Assembly (NCBI RefSeq): GCF_025685685.1
Contig: NZ_JAGSYH010000001.1
Location: forward strand, 248,001 to 312,000
Reading direction: 5' to 3'
Length of the DNA: 64,000 bases
From: Acidicapsa dinghuensis
GTDB lineage: Bacteria; Acidobacteriota; Terriglobia; Terriglobales; Acidobacteriaceae
This document shows positions 54,225 to 62,359 of this stretch, one piece after another. A program made the translations under genes and the position numbers. The first letter of the stretch is position 1, and each line of letters opens with the position of its first letter. The notes below the pieces were generated by a model. It was not told where the DNA came from. It saw only the letters and a program-made list of their open reading frames with translations, and did not search any database.

Positions 54225-55055
54225 GTGCCTGAATCTCCAGCAGTTCCGATTACTCTCGAAGGCTCCTACGTCCTGCATCAACTTTTCCGCTTTAACTGGA
54301 AGACCTGGCGTGCCTTATCCGCCGCCGAGCGCGAACGCATCGCCGCTGCCGCAGGCCCCAAACTCGCAGAAATCACAGCAGACACCGGCAACGGCCCGCA
54401 CTCCGCCCTCTTTTCTGAAGTCGGCCACAAGGGCGACCTCATGTTCCTCCACATGCGTGAGTCCGTCGAAGCTCTCAACGAGATCGAGCTTCAACTCGCC
54501 CAACTCGAATTTTTCGACTTCCTAGAACCTGTCTATTCCTATCTCTCTATCGTCGAACTCGGTCTTTACGAATCCTCCGCCAAGACCTACACCGCCCTCA
54601 CTGCCCGCGATATCCAGCCCCACTCACCCGAGTGGAACAAGGCTATTCAGGAGACAGTCGACCGCCAGGCCGGAGCCATGGCCACGCGCCTCTACCCCAC
54701 TGTTCCCGACGCCAAATACGCCTGCTTCTACCCCATGGACCGCAAGCGTGGCGAAGAGGTCAACTGGTACACCGAGCCCATGGCCGAGCGCCAGCGCATG
54801 ATGCACGAACACGGCATGATCGGCCGCCGCTACGCCGACGAAGTCAAGCAGATCATCACCGGCTCCATCGGCCTCGACGACTGGGAATGGGGCGTCGACC
54901 TCTTCTCCAACAACCCCCTCGTCTTCAAGAAACTCATCTACGAGATGCGCTTTGACGAAGTCAGCGCCAAGTACGCCTTATTCGGCAGCTTCTACGTAGG
55001 CATCCGCCTGCCAGTAGAAAAGCTCTCCCACTGGCTCGGTGGAACCCTTGGATGA
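54225..55055 (+). CDS. hemQ: coproheme decarboxylase HemQ (ChdC)
   Basis: A 276-residue chlorite-dismutase-fold protein that converts coproheme to heme b with peroxide, the final step of the coproporphyrin-dependent pathway. Visible signatures are FYPMDRKRGEEVNWY with the catalytic Tyr (~169), the heme-ligand His in MMHEHGMIGRRY (H196) and the closing MRFDEVSAKYALFGSFYVG. GTG 54225 has AGAGG at proper spacing. Its presence, 4 kb from hemACD, indicates that this bacterium uses the coproporphyrin route for heme. Confidence 0.93.
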   Translation: MPESPAVPITLEGSYVLHQLFRFNWKTWRALSAAERERIAAAAGPKLAEITADTGNGPHSALFSEVGHKGDLMFLHMRESVEALNEIELQLAQLEFFDFLEPVYSYLSIVELGLYESSAKTYTALTARDIQPHSPEWNKAIQETVDRQAGAMATRLYPTVPDAKYACFYPMDRKRGEEVNWYTEPMAERQRMMHEHGMIGRRYADEVKQIITGSIGLDDWEWGVDLFSNNPLVFKKLIYEMRFDEVSAKYALFGSFYVGIRLPVEKLSHWLGGTLG

Positions 55056-55085
55056 TCCGGCACTTAGTCCGATGCCAGAGGTGCA

Positions 55086-55135
55086 GGGGTCTTCAGGCCC
55101 CGAAAGTTTATCGGTTATCGAATGAGGCTTTAGCC
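55086..55135. repeat. two-hairpin extragenic repeat
   Basis: A 6-bp stem GGGGTC/GGCCCC with one T-G pair (55086-55101), then GGCT-TT-AGCC (55126-55135). Same layout as at 5701-5760. Confidence 0.5.
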
Positions 55136-55178
55136 ACTCTGGCGTAGCTCATACAATGAGTTCATCGGAGACAACCAG

Positions 55179-55952
55179 ATGCTGTGGTCAGAGGATCTTG
55201 TCGCCGGAGTGCTAGGTCTGGCTCTGGTCGTTTACCTCTTGGCAATTCCCAAATTCCGTCTTTATATCGCGAGAACTTCCCATAAAGGCCAATTCGAACG
55301 AGCCCTCAAGATGGACGAGTTCTTTTCCCGTTTTCCGTTCTACGGCGCCTCACTCAGAGGGTTGATTGTGGTCTTGGAAGGTCGCTACGCATATGCTCGT
55401 GCATTCCTCAAACCTCGCGCCTTCGACCGGCATGGGAAACCTTTGTTTCTTACACCTGAGTTTCGTTGGTACATGGTTGCGCTCATCAACGACGGCTCAC
55501 CAGAAATGGCTCAGCCTCTCCTTGAAGAAGCCATACGTCAATGTCGGCCAGCCCTCGAATTCAGGCGCCTGCTCGTCTCGTGCTTGCTGGATCAAGGAAC
55601 AGATCCCGGGCGCGCCTGCGAATTGATTGAGTATGTCCTCAAAGAGCAGCCGGAAAAACTTACTGACGAACGCTACCCCGCGATTGCTGCCAGTCGTCTT
55701 TCGTTATACGCTCGTGCCCTTGCCGCCTGTGGAAGATCTTCAGAGGCTCGCGCAGAGATTGAAGAGGCTCTGAAAAGGTTGCCAACATTACACTACTGGG
55801 AAATAGCACGTCTCCAATACTCTCTTGGTGAAGCATGGGACGCTCTAGGCGAATTCGAGGAGGCGCGAAGGGCGTTTCAGCTGTCGATCGATATCTTGCC
55901 GACAGGCGCAATGGCAATCGCGTCCCGAAAGGCGCTCGCCAGAATGATGTGA
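55179..55952 (+). CDS. membrane-anchored TPR-like protein
   Basis: A 257-residue protein with one N-terminal membrane helix (~8-24, AGVLGLALVVYLLAI) and then helical pairs resembling tetratricopeptide repeats: LLEEAIRQCRPALEFRRLLVSCLLDQG, LYARALAACGRSSEARAEIEEAL and LGEAWDALGEFEEARRAFQLSIDILP (a good TPR). It probably scaffolds other proteins at the inner membrane. No identifiable operon partners. GGAG precedes the ATG by nine bases. Confidence 0.72.
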   Translation: MLWSEDLVAGVLGLALVVYLLAIPKFRLYIARTSHKGQFERALKMDEFFSRFPFYGASLRGLIVVLEGRYAYARAFLKPRAFDRHGKPLFLTPEFRWYMVALINDGSPEMAQPLLEEAIRQCRPALEFRRLLVSCLLDQGTDPGRACELIEYVLKEQPEKLTDERYPAIAASRLSLYARALAACGRSSEARAEIEEALKRLPTLHYWEIARLQYSLGEAWDALGEFEEARRAFQLSIDILPTGAMAIASRKALARMM

Positions 55953-56105
55953 ATCTAAGAGCGCTGCAAGCGCTCGACTGCGTGCTCTTCACACGAAACC
56001 AGCTGAAATCCATATCGCAGTTTCTACGTTATTTAGAGAAATAATGGCCAGCAAGCGGCCTCTCAATCAAGAGCCCTTCATCGTGCGCTATCATGGTACG
56101 CTCCC

Positions 56106-57263
56106 ATGAACGCACCGACCTCTTACGACAATCAAAACATTTCCGGCGCAAATTACACCGATGAGGCCGGCGTTCTGAAAACCCCTTCTGCATCTGCCGG
56201 CGTCAAGCCACCGCGCAATCTCGGCCTCGACCTGCTGCGTATCTTCGCCACCTACATGGTCATGCAGATTCATTCCGGCGAATTCTTCTACATCGGCCCC
56301 GGCGGAAGCGTGATCAACAACAGCGACTCTCATTGGGTGGGCTGGCTCAATTCGCTGTTCCGCTGCTGCGTACCGCTCTTTATCATGATTTCTGGATTCT
56401 TCCTCTTCCCGGTCGATGAGCGAACCTTCTATCGCAAACGCTTTGGACGCATCCTTTCACCCTTCTTAATCTGGTGCGCCATTTTTGCGTTTTATTACTA
56501 TTTCCGCGGCGACGTCTCGCTCCACACTGCATTCATCAATGTTCTTCATATTCCAGTGAATTACGGCACCGAGGTCGGCCATCTTTGGTTCGTTTACATG
56601 CTGATGGGCATTTACCTTTTCGCCCCGGTTATCTCTCCCTGGGTAACATCAGCAAGCCGCCGAAGCATGGAACTCTTTCTTGTGCTGTGGGCGGTTTCAC
56701 TGACCATCCCGTATATCCATCTCATCTTCCCTGCGATTTGGGGAGAATGCGGATGGAATCACACACCAATGCTCTATTACTTTTCGGGCTTCATGGGCTA
56801 TGCAGTGATGGCTGCCTACATTCGCCGATTCCACATGCAGCCGAGCTCACTGCAGAATGGCCTCGCCGTTCTCTTGATCGCCGTTGGCTACTCCATCACT
56901 GCCTTCGGATTTCTCCACAGACTGCCGCTTAACCTATCGCTGGAGTCGCTCGAACTAACCTGGGGCTTCGAGACCATCAACCAGGCCATGGTCGCTACTG
57001 GATTCTTCCTGCTCTTCAAAAACGTCACTCAGATCAACACAAACTCCCGCTTCGGGCGACTCATCGCGTCTGTCTCTCTGATGACCTACGGAATGTATCT
57101 GGCGCACATCATCCTGTTAAATGCGGTTTATTCTCTGCTCAATAACCGCATAACCGGTGCTGAAATCAAACTGCCCCTGTTTGCCTCGTTGACATTTGTG
57201 TCCACCTTCCTGCTGATCAAGCTGCTTTCCTTCCTTCCAAAGGGCAAATGGCTGGTCGGCTAA
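56106..57263 (+). CDS. acyltransferase 3 family membrane protein (OafA/WecH-like)
   Basis: A 385-residue, ten-helix protein of the acyltransferase 3 family, which transfers acetyl or other acyl groups from the cytosol onto surface glycans. The signature N-terminal helix LDLLRIFATYMVMQIHSGEFF carries the catalytic-type H, followed by the R in FYRKRFGRILSPFLIW and the GHLWFVYMLMGIYLFAPVIS block. The leading ~35 residues are hydrophilic. Target could be lipid A, O-antigen or the exopolysaccharide of this window. Confidence 0.87.
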   Translation: MNAPTSYDNQNISGANYTDEAGVLKTPSASAGVKPPRNLGLDLLRIFATYMVMQIHSGEFFYIGPGGSVINNSDSHWVGWLNSLFRCCVPLFIMISGFFLFPVDERTFYRKRFGRILSPFLIWCAIFAFYYYFRGDVSLHTAFINVLHIPVNYGTEVGHLWFVYMLMGIYLFAPVISPWVTSASRRSMELFLVLWAVSLTIPYIHLIFPAIWGECGWNHTPMLYYFSGFMGYAVMAAYIRRFHMQPSSLQNGLAVLLIAVGYSITAFGFLHRLPLNLSLESLELTWGFETINQAMVATGFFLLFKNVTQINTNSRFGRLIASVSLMTYGMYLAHIILLNAVYSLLNNRITGAEIKLPLFASLTFVSTFLLIKLLSFLPKGKWLVG

Positions 57264-57346
57264 GTCACCTGGGGGTGTATGGATAAGCCTGGGTAACGGA
57301 AGCACTTTCGTGCGAAGCACTCGCCAGCCATGCCACAATCATCTCT

Positions 57347-58174
57347 ATGCCCGCGAAACCCGCAAAGAAGTCCCCGAAAAAAGCCGCGAAGAAAGCTCCA
57401 AAGAAGACCGTAGCCGCCAAATCCGCCTCAGCCCGCAAGCAAGCCGCAAAGCACCCACTCCCTGCCAACCGAAAGCCAGCCGTAGCAAAGCCTTCAGCAG
57501 CCGACAAGGAACGCCCCGCCGCCAAGCTGGAAATCAAACCCGACCGCGTAGCAGCCATCCTCAAGATCCTCGCCGAAACCTACGCCGACGCCGAGTGCGC
57601 TCTAACCCACCGCTCTCCATGGGAGCTCCTTGTCGCCACCATCCTCTCCGCGCAATGCACCGACGCCCGCGTCAACATGGTCACACCCAAGCTCTTCGAA
57701 ACCTATCCGACTCCGAAGGCTATGAGTGAAGCCCCCATCGAAGCCATCGAACAACTTATCCGCACCACCGGCTTCTACCACAACAAGGCCAAATCCATTC
57801 AGGGCGCAGGCCGCGTCATCCATGAGCAGTTCCGAGACAAGGTTCCCGAGACCATGGCCGAGCTCCTCACCGTCCCCGGTGCAGCCCGCAAGACCGCCAG
57901 TGTCGTCTTAGGCGTCTCCTATGGCAAAGCCGAAGGCATCGTCGTCGACACCCACGTCTTCCGCCTCTCGCGACGCCTCGGCTTCACCAAAAGCGACACC
58001 GCGGCCAAAGTCGAGCAGGACCTGATGAAAATCATTCCCCACGACCACTGGATCCAGTTCTCCCACGAACTAATCCACCACGGCCGCCAGATCTGCGAAG
58101 CCCGCAAACCCAAATGCTCCGAGTGCCCACTGGAACAGATCTGCCACGCCCCCGACAAAACCTGGAGTTCGTAA
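57347..58174 (+). CDS. nth: endonuclease III with a histone-like N-terminal tail
   Basis: A 275-residue DNA glycosylase/AP lyase for oxidised pyrimidines. The HhH motif is LLTVPGAARKTASVVL with catalytic K182; D201 is in VDTHVFRLSRR; the 4Fe-4S ligands C250, C257, C260 and C266 keep the C-x6-C-x2-C-x5-C spacing. The HhH hairpin has AA where GVG is usual. Residues 1-60 are an extension of Lys/Ala/Pro repeats (PAKKSPKKAAKK-like), reminiscent of histone H1 tails, probably a non-specific DNA-binding arm. Typical Nth is ~215 residues, so the tail is an addition. Confidence 0.94.
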   Translation: MPAKPAKKSPKKAAKKAPKKTVAAKSASARKQAAKHPLPANRKPAVAKPSAADKERPAAKLEIKPDRVAAILKILAETYADAECALTHRSPWELLVATILSAQCTDARVNMVTPKLFETYPTPKAMSEAPIEAIEQLIRTTGFYHNKAKSIQGAGRVIHEQFRDKVPETMAELLTVPGAARKTASVVLGVSYGKAEGIVVDTHVFRLSRRLGFTKSDTAAKVEQDLMKIIPHDHWIQFSHELIHHGRQICEARKPKCSECPLEQICHAPDKTWSS

Positions 58175-58210
58175 GCAACACTCAGCGCCAATGGCGCGTC
58201 GTCATCCCAG

Positions 58211-58265
58211 CCCAGGGCAACGCCCTGGGTTCGAGTCCATTCAGCAATGAAAGGGCTGAAAGCCC
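58211..58265. repeat. two-hairpin extragenic repeat (opposite orientation)
   Basis: CCCAGGGC/GCCCTGGG around AAC (58211-58229), then GGGCT-GAA-AGCCC (58253-58265). Same design as 5701 and 55086, read the other way. Confidence 0.55.
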
Positions 58266-58317
58266 GCCCATCCCAATCTCCGAAGTATCGCCCGATGCAG
58301 ATTAGGATGAATCTACG

Positions 58318-58812
58318 ATGTCTCAGGAATTCTCGACCGGTCAGGACTTGACTTTCCTCCGCCAGTCCATCGACCTCGCCCGAGCCGCTCGCGAACACGG
58401 CGCCCACCCCTTCGGCGCTCTCATCGTCGATGCCGAAGGCAATGTCCTCGTCACCGCGCGCAACAACGCCATCCCGCCCAAAGGCGACCCCACGCAGCAC
58501 GCCGAGCGCCTCGCCTGCTCTCTAGCCGGACGCAGATATCACCCTGCAAAGCTCGCAACCTGCACTCTCTACACCAGCACCGAGCCCTGTGCCATGTGTG
58601 CCGGAGCCATCTACTGGACCGGCCTAGGCCGAGTAGTCTACGCCCTCTCGCAAGAGAGTCTGCATAAACTAACCGGCAGCCCCGAACAAAACCCCACGTT
58701 AGATCTGCCCTGTCGCGAAGTCTTCGCCCGAGGTCAGCGCCCTACCATCGTCGAAGGCCCGTTCATCGAAGACGAAGCCGCCGAAGTCCACAAAGATTTC
58801 TGGACCCGCTAA
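58318..58812 (+). CDS. nucleoside/guanine deaminase-like protein (CDA fold)
   Basis: A 164-residue zinc deaminase. The zinc ligands and proton shuttle are H61 and E63 (TQHAERLA) and C91, C94 (TSTEPCAMCAGAIYW); HPFGALIVD at ~30 is the substrate strand. The pattern DPTQHAE and the C-terminal acidic segment fit guanine deaminases and related nucleoside deaminases more than tRNA adenosine deaminase TadA. Deamination feeds purine salvage or catabolism; substrate is not certain. Confidence 0.87.
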   Translation: MSQEFSTGQDLTFLRQSIDLARAAREHGAHPFGALIVDAEGNVLVTARNNAIPPKGDPTQHAERLACSLAGRRYHPAKLATCTLYTSTEPCAMCAGAIYWTGLGRVVYALSQESLHKLTGSPEQNPTLDLPCREVFARGQRPTIVEGPFIEDEAAEVHKDFWTR

Positions 58813-59018
58813 TCGGCACCGCGTTTCCAATCGTTTGCCGACCCCTTGCGTCTACATCTATCTGGTCATTTCAAGCCGGCTATTTGCGTCGTACTATCGA
58901 TGCGTTCCCTGAAACGTCCGACATGTTTCCATCACTTTTCTTGTAGAAACGTCTGGCCGCGTCGATAGGGTGAACATATCCGCTCAATCGCGCCGCTTTC
59001 GGTTTTAAGGAGTTCACC

Positions 59019-59168
59019 ATGCCCGAGTTTCTTTCGGCCGCTCTTACCGTTGCCTTCGTTCTCGTCCTTTGCATCTACGCTTATGCAACAGATGCAGAAC
59101 GCCCTCGTGCCGTAGTCGTACAGCCGGCCCACGGCGAACCAAATCCCAAGAGCACACGCGTCCGCTAG
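59019..59168 (+). CDS. 49-residue single-pass membrane peptide
   Basis: A short frame with a strong AAGGAG ribosome site six bases before its ATG. Residues ~4-22 form one hydrophobic helix (LSAALTVAFVLVLCIYAYA); the tail is hydrophilic (DAERPRAVVVQPAHGEPNPKSTRVR, given by its parts DAERPR and PKSTRVR). No known family. A direct repeat GAAACGTC occurs at 58911-58918 and 58946-58953, 66-101 bases upstream. Function unknown; small one-helix proteins often modulate larger membrane complexes. Confidence 0.6.
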   Translation: MPEFLSAALTVAFVLVLCIYAYATDAERPRAVVVQPAHGEPNPKSTRVR

Positions 59169-59234
59169 CGATTCGAATGACATCGCGCCGCGGTAGTGAC
59201 TCAATGAATCTGCCGTAAGGATCGCTAAGACCTG

Positions 59235-59284
59235 ATTCGTGCGCAGCACAGACCAGTATTCCCTACTGCCTATTCCGTATTCCC
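59235..59284. repeat. family A composite: palindrome plus four heptamers
   Basis: A slightly decayed head (TTCGTGCGCAGCACAGA, 59236-59252) followed by TATTCCC, TACTGCC, TATTCCG and TATTCCC (59257-59284). The tail overlaps the 3' end of hemD. Confidence 0.65.
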
Positions 59285-60063
59285 TGTGCCACGGCATCCA
59301 ATAACCCTGCAACATCTGAAACAGCAGCCTCCGCCGCAGGCTGCCACCCCAACTCCCGCAGAGTCCCAGAAGTCACCGGCCCAATCGATACCGCCTTCAC
59401 TCCCGCAAGCGGAAAAGCAATTCCCGCCTCCCGCGTCAGCGCCGCCAAGTGCTTTACGCTCGACGAACTCGTAAAAGCCGCCACATCGATTCTCCCAAGC
59501 ATCGCCTCACGTAGCCGCTCCGCTGCGCTTTCCGGAATCACCGTCCTATAAGCATCCACCACCGTGATATTGGCCCCGCCAGCAGCAAGCGCTTCCGGAA
59601 TTACATCCCGTGCCACCGCCGCTCGCGCCAGCAAAACGCGCGTCCCCTTCGCAGCATCTCCAAGCGCGGCGACCAGTCCCTCGGAGTGATAACTCTCCGG
59701 TACGACAGCAACACGAAAGCCAGCCTTGCGCGCCGCCTCTGCCGTAGCCCGGCCCACCGCCGCCACTCGCGGACCATCCATTTTCACTTGTAGATGGGAG
59801 CACCGAGCCGCAACCGCATCAACAGCATTCCCGCTCGTTAGAATCAGCCAATCGAAGCTGTCCAGCTGACGCAACGCATCATCCAGCGGCTCATACGATT
59901 CAGGCGGCAGCATCTCCAGCACCGGAACCTCCACCGGCTCCGCACCCAGCGCCCGCAACCCCTCGCTCAGCTTCCCGGCCTGATGTGCCGCTCGCGTCAC
60001 CAGCACACGCTTTCCCGATAGCGGCAGTCCTTCCGAACCCGAAGCGTTCGCCGAGTCGCTCAA
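59263..60063 (-). CDS. hemD: uroporphyrinogen-III synthase HemD
   Basis: A 266-residue two-domain protein that closes the linear tetrapyrrole made by HemC with inversion of ring D. Typical though poorly conserved features are KRVLVTRAAHQAGKLSEGLRALGAEPVEVP near the N-terminus, DWLILTSGNAVDAVAARC, AVGRATAEAARKAGFRV and VAAFTSSSSVKHLAAL. Start overlaps the hemC stop (ATGA). The last eight residues (AQGIRNRQ) and the TAG stop are encoded by a 7-bp repeat tract. Confidence 0.9.
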   Translation of the reverse strand: MSDSANASGSEGLPLSGKRVLVTRAAHQAGKLSEGLRALGAEPVEVPVLEMLPPESYEPLDDALRQLDSFDWLILTSGNAVDAVAARCSHLQVKMDGPRVAAVGRATAEAARKAGFRVAVVPESYHSEGLVAALGDAAKGTRVLLARAAVARDVIPEALAAGGANITVVDAYRTVIPESAAERLREAMLGRIDVAAFTSSSSVKHLAALTREAGIAFPLAGVKAVSIGPVTSGTLRELGWQPAAEAAVSDVAGLLDAVAQGIRNRQ

Positions 60064-60986
60064 CGCACCCCAATCCCCTCAATCAGCTCCGCCGCGCCCA
60101 ACTCCAGCAGATGCTCCGCCAGCTCCTGCCCAAGCTCGTGAGCATCGCTCCCAAGCGACTCACTTCGCACCAGACGCCCACCTGTAGGGTCAGCCACCAC
60201 ACCCAGAATCTCGTACTGCCCCGAAGCCGCAACCGCCCTGCAATGCACCCCAACCGGCACCTGGCAACCCCCGCCAAGCCCCGCGAGCGCCACCCGCTCC
60301 GCAGTCACCGCAAACCGTGTCTCCGCATCATCCAGAAACGCCACAACCTCGCTCATCCGGACATCATGCGCTCGAATCTCAATCCCCAACGCGCCCTGCC
60401 CCGCAGCCGGACAGACAATCTCCGGCTCAAGCCGCTCCCGCACCCACTCCGTCTTCTCCAGACGATCCAACCCCGCTGCAGCCAGAATGATCGCATCCGC
60501 CCGCCCCTCAGCAAGCTTTCGCAGCCGTGTATCCACATTCCCGCGAAACTCCACAAACTCCAGGTCCGGTCGCCGATGCCGCAACTGCGCTCGCCTCCGC
60601 AAACTGCTAGTCCCAACCTGCGCGCCCGCCGGCAGTTCATCAAAGCCCGCGTACCGCTGCGACACAAAAACATCCCGAGGATCGACCCTCTTCGGCGTTG
60701 CCCCCAGCACAAACCCCTCCGGCAGCTCCGTCGGCAAATCCTTCAGGCTATGCACCGCAAGATCCACGCGCCCCGCAGCCAGCGCATCCTCAATCTCCTT
60801 GGTGAACATTCCCTTAGATCCAATTGCCACCACCTGCGCGAACGTCACCCCCTGCAGCCGGTCCCCGGTCGTCTTAATGATTTCAATCTCGACTTCGTGC
60901 CCCCGCCCACGCAGCAGCTCGGCAATATGCTCCGCCTGCCAAAGCGCCAACAGCGATCCTCGCGATCCGATCCTTACCCGCTGCAT
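60060..60986 (-). CDS. hemC: hydroxymethylbilane synthase HemC
   Basis: A 308-residue enzyme that joins four porphobilinogens. The dipyrromethane-attachment cysteine is C241 (LGGGCQVPVG), the catalytic Asp is D83 in HSLKDLPTELP, and the substrate-binding Arg cluster is in TSSLRRRAQLRHRRPDL and RGNVDTRLRKL. It overlaps hemA by one base and hemD by four, confirming the operon order ccsA-like, hemA, hemC, hemD. Confidence 0.97.
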   Translation of the reverse strand: MQRVRIGSRGSLLALWQAEHIAELLRGRGHEVEIEIIKTTGDRLQGVTFAQVVAIGSKGMFTKEIEDALAAGRVDLAVHSLKDLPTELPEGFVLGATPKRVDPRDVFVSQRYAGFDELPAGAQVGTSSLRRRAQLRHRRPDLEFVEFRGNVDTRLRKLAEGRADAIILAAAGLDRLEKTEWVRERLEPEIVCPAAGQGALGIEIRAHDVRMSEVVAFLDDAETRFAVTAERVALAGLGGGCQVPVGVHCRAVAASGQYEILGVVADPTGGRLVRSESLGSDAHELGQELAEHLLELGAAELIEGIGVR

Positions 60987-62359
60987 TACAGGCGCCCTTT
61001 CCGCAACAGTTCAGCCACCTCTTCCGCTGTCACCGAATCCTCCATTGACTCCGGCACCGGAGCGTCCCCGCGATACCCATGCGGCGCCCCAAGCACATAC
61101 ATCTCCTGGATCGCCTCCACTGTTTCCGCATCTCCTTCGCGCGCGGCCTGCTTCAAAGCCTGCATCGGCGGGTGCAGGAACTTGTTCACTAGCCCACGCG
61201 TCAGCGCCTCCACAGCAGCCATTTGCTCCTTCGACAACCCAGCCAGCCGCGCTTGCGCTCTCCTCAGCTCAGCCTGTCGCATCTCCTCAGCCCGCTGCTG
61301 CAGACCCACAATCGAGGGAGCCACATCCACTGTCTTCCGCTTCAGCTCAAACCGTTCCACCTCAGCCGCAATCAGCGCCTCAGCATCCTTCGCCTCGCGA
61401 GTCCGCTCCTCCATGTGCGCCGCGGCTACCGCCTGCAGATCATCGATGTCGTAGAGAAAGATGCCTTCCAGCCGGTTCATCTCCGGATCGACATCCCGAG
61501 GCACCGCAATATCGATAAAAAACATCGGACGGTTTTTCCGCTTATGCAGAAAAGCCTGCCCATCCGCCTTGCGAAAAATCGGCTCCTTCGCCCCTGTCGA
61601 CGTGATCACAATGTCCGCCAGAGCCGCAGTCGTTCGCATCTCCTCCCACGGCACCACCTGCGGACTCATCTTTCCGGTCCCAGCATCTGCAAATCGCCGA
61701 GCCATACGTTCCGTGCGTTCCAGAGTTCGGTTCGCCACCAGAATCCGCCCCGCGCCATGCTGCACCAAGTGCCGCGCCGCCAACTCGCTCATCTTCCCCG
61801 CGCCCACCAGAAACACCGTCCGCCCATGCAGTGAACCGAAGATCTTCTGCGCCAGCTCCACCGCCACCGAAGCAATCGAGACCGACGTACTCCCAATCTC
61901 CGTCTCGGTCCTGACCTTCTTAGCCGCAGCAAAGGCGCTCTGCAGCAGCGGCTCCAGCCCCGCGGCTATCGTCCCCGCCTCACGCGCCGCCGTATACGCG
62001 TCCTTCACCTGCCCGAGAATCTGCGGCTCACCCACCACCATCGAATCCAGACTCGCCGCTACACGAAACAGATGCCGCACCGCTTCCCTGTCGCGATACT
62101 CATACAGATGCGGCCTCAGCTCCATCGCATCCATACCCAGATGCTGATAAAACAATCCCTCTACATTGGCCTGCGGATTCTCCAGCGTCGCCAGCACCTC
62201 CACCCGATTGCAGGTAGAAAGAATCATCGCCTCCCGCACGCCAGCAATCTCCGCCGCCGCCTGCAGAGCCTCCGTCAGCCGCTCGCGCGAAATCGCCGCC
62301 TGCTCGCGCAGCGCAATAGGAGCCGTCTTGTGATTAATGCCAAGCAGTATCAGCGTCAT
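60986..62359 (-). CDS. hemA: glutamyl-tRNA reductase HemA
   Basis: A 457-residue enzyme of the C5 route to 5-aminolevulinate. The catalytic C50 (ILSTCNRVEV) has the same number as in E. coli; the NADPH domain shows VFLVGAGKMSELAARHL and the substrate domain has DSMVVGEPQILGQVKDAY. The C-terminal dimerisation helices are present, followed by ~20 acidic residues. Overlap with the ccsA-like gene is four bases (ATGA). Confidence 0.97.
   Translation of the reverse strand: MTLILLGINHKTAPIALREQAAISRERLTEALQAAAEIAGVREAMILSTCNRVEVLATLENPQANVEGLFYQHLGMDAMELRPHLYEYRDREAVRHLFRVAASLDSMVVGEPQILGQVKDAYTAAREAGTIAAGLEPLLQSAFAAAKKVRTETEIGSTSVSIASVAVELAQKIFGSLHGRTVFLVGAGKMSELAARHLVQHGAGRILVANRTLERTERMARRFADAGTGKMSPQVVPWEEMRTTAALADIVITSTGAKEPIFRKADGQAFLHKRKNRPMFFIDIAVPRDVDPEMNRLEGIFLYDIDDLQAVAAAHMEERTREAKDAEALIAAEVERFELKRKTVDVAPSIVGLQQRAEEMRQAELRRAQARLAGLSKEQMAAVEALTRGLVNKFLHPPMQALKQAAREGDAETVEAIQEMYVLGAPHGYRGDAPVPESMEDSVTAEEVAELLRKGRL

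Noticed and set aside
58225..58245. GGTTCGAGTCC, resembling the T-arm of a tRNA
   Set aside because: It lies in the two-hairpin repeat and no acceptor, D or anticodon arm can be folded around it.
59985..61454. 489-codon frame antisense to hemC and hemA
   Set aside because: Covers two certain genes and gives a Pro/Arg/His-rich product.
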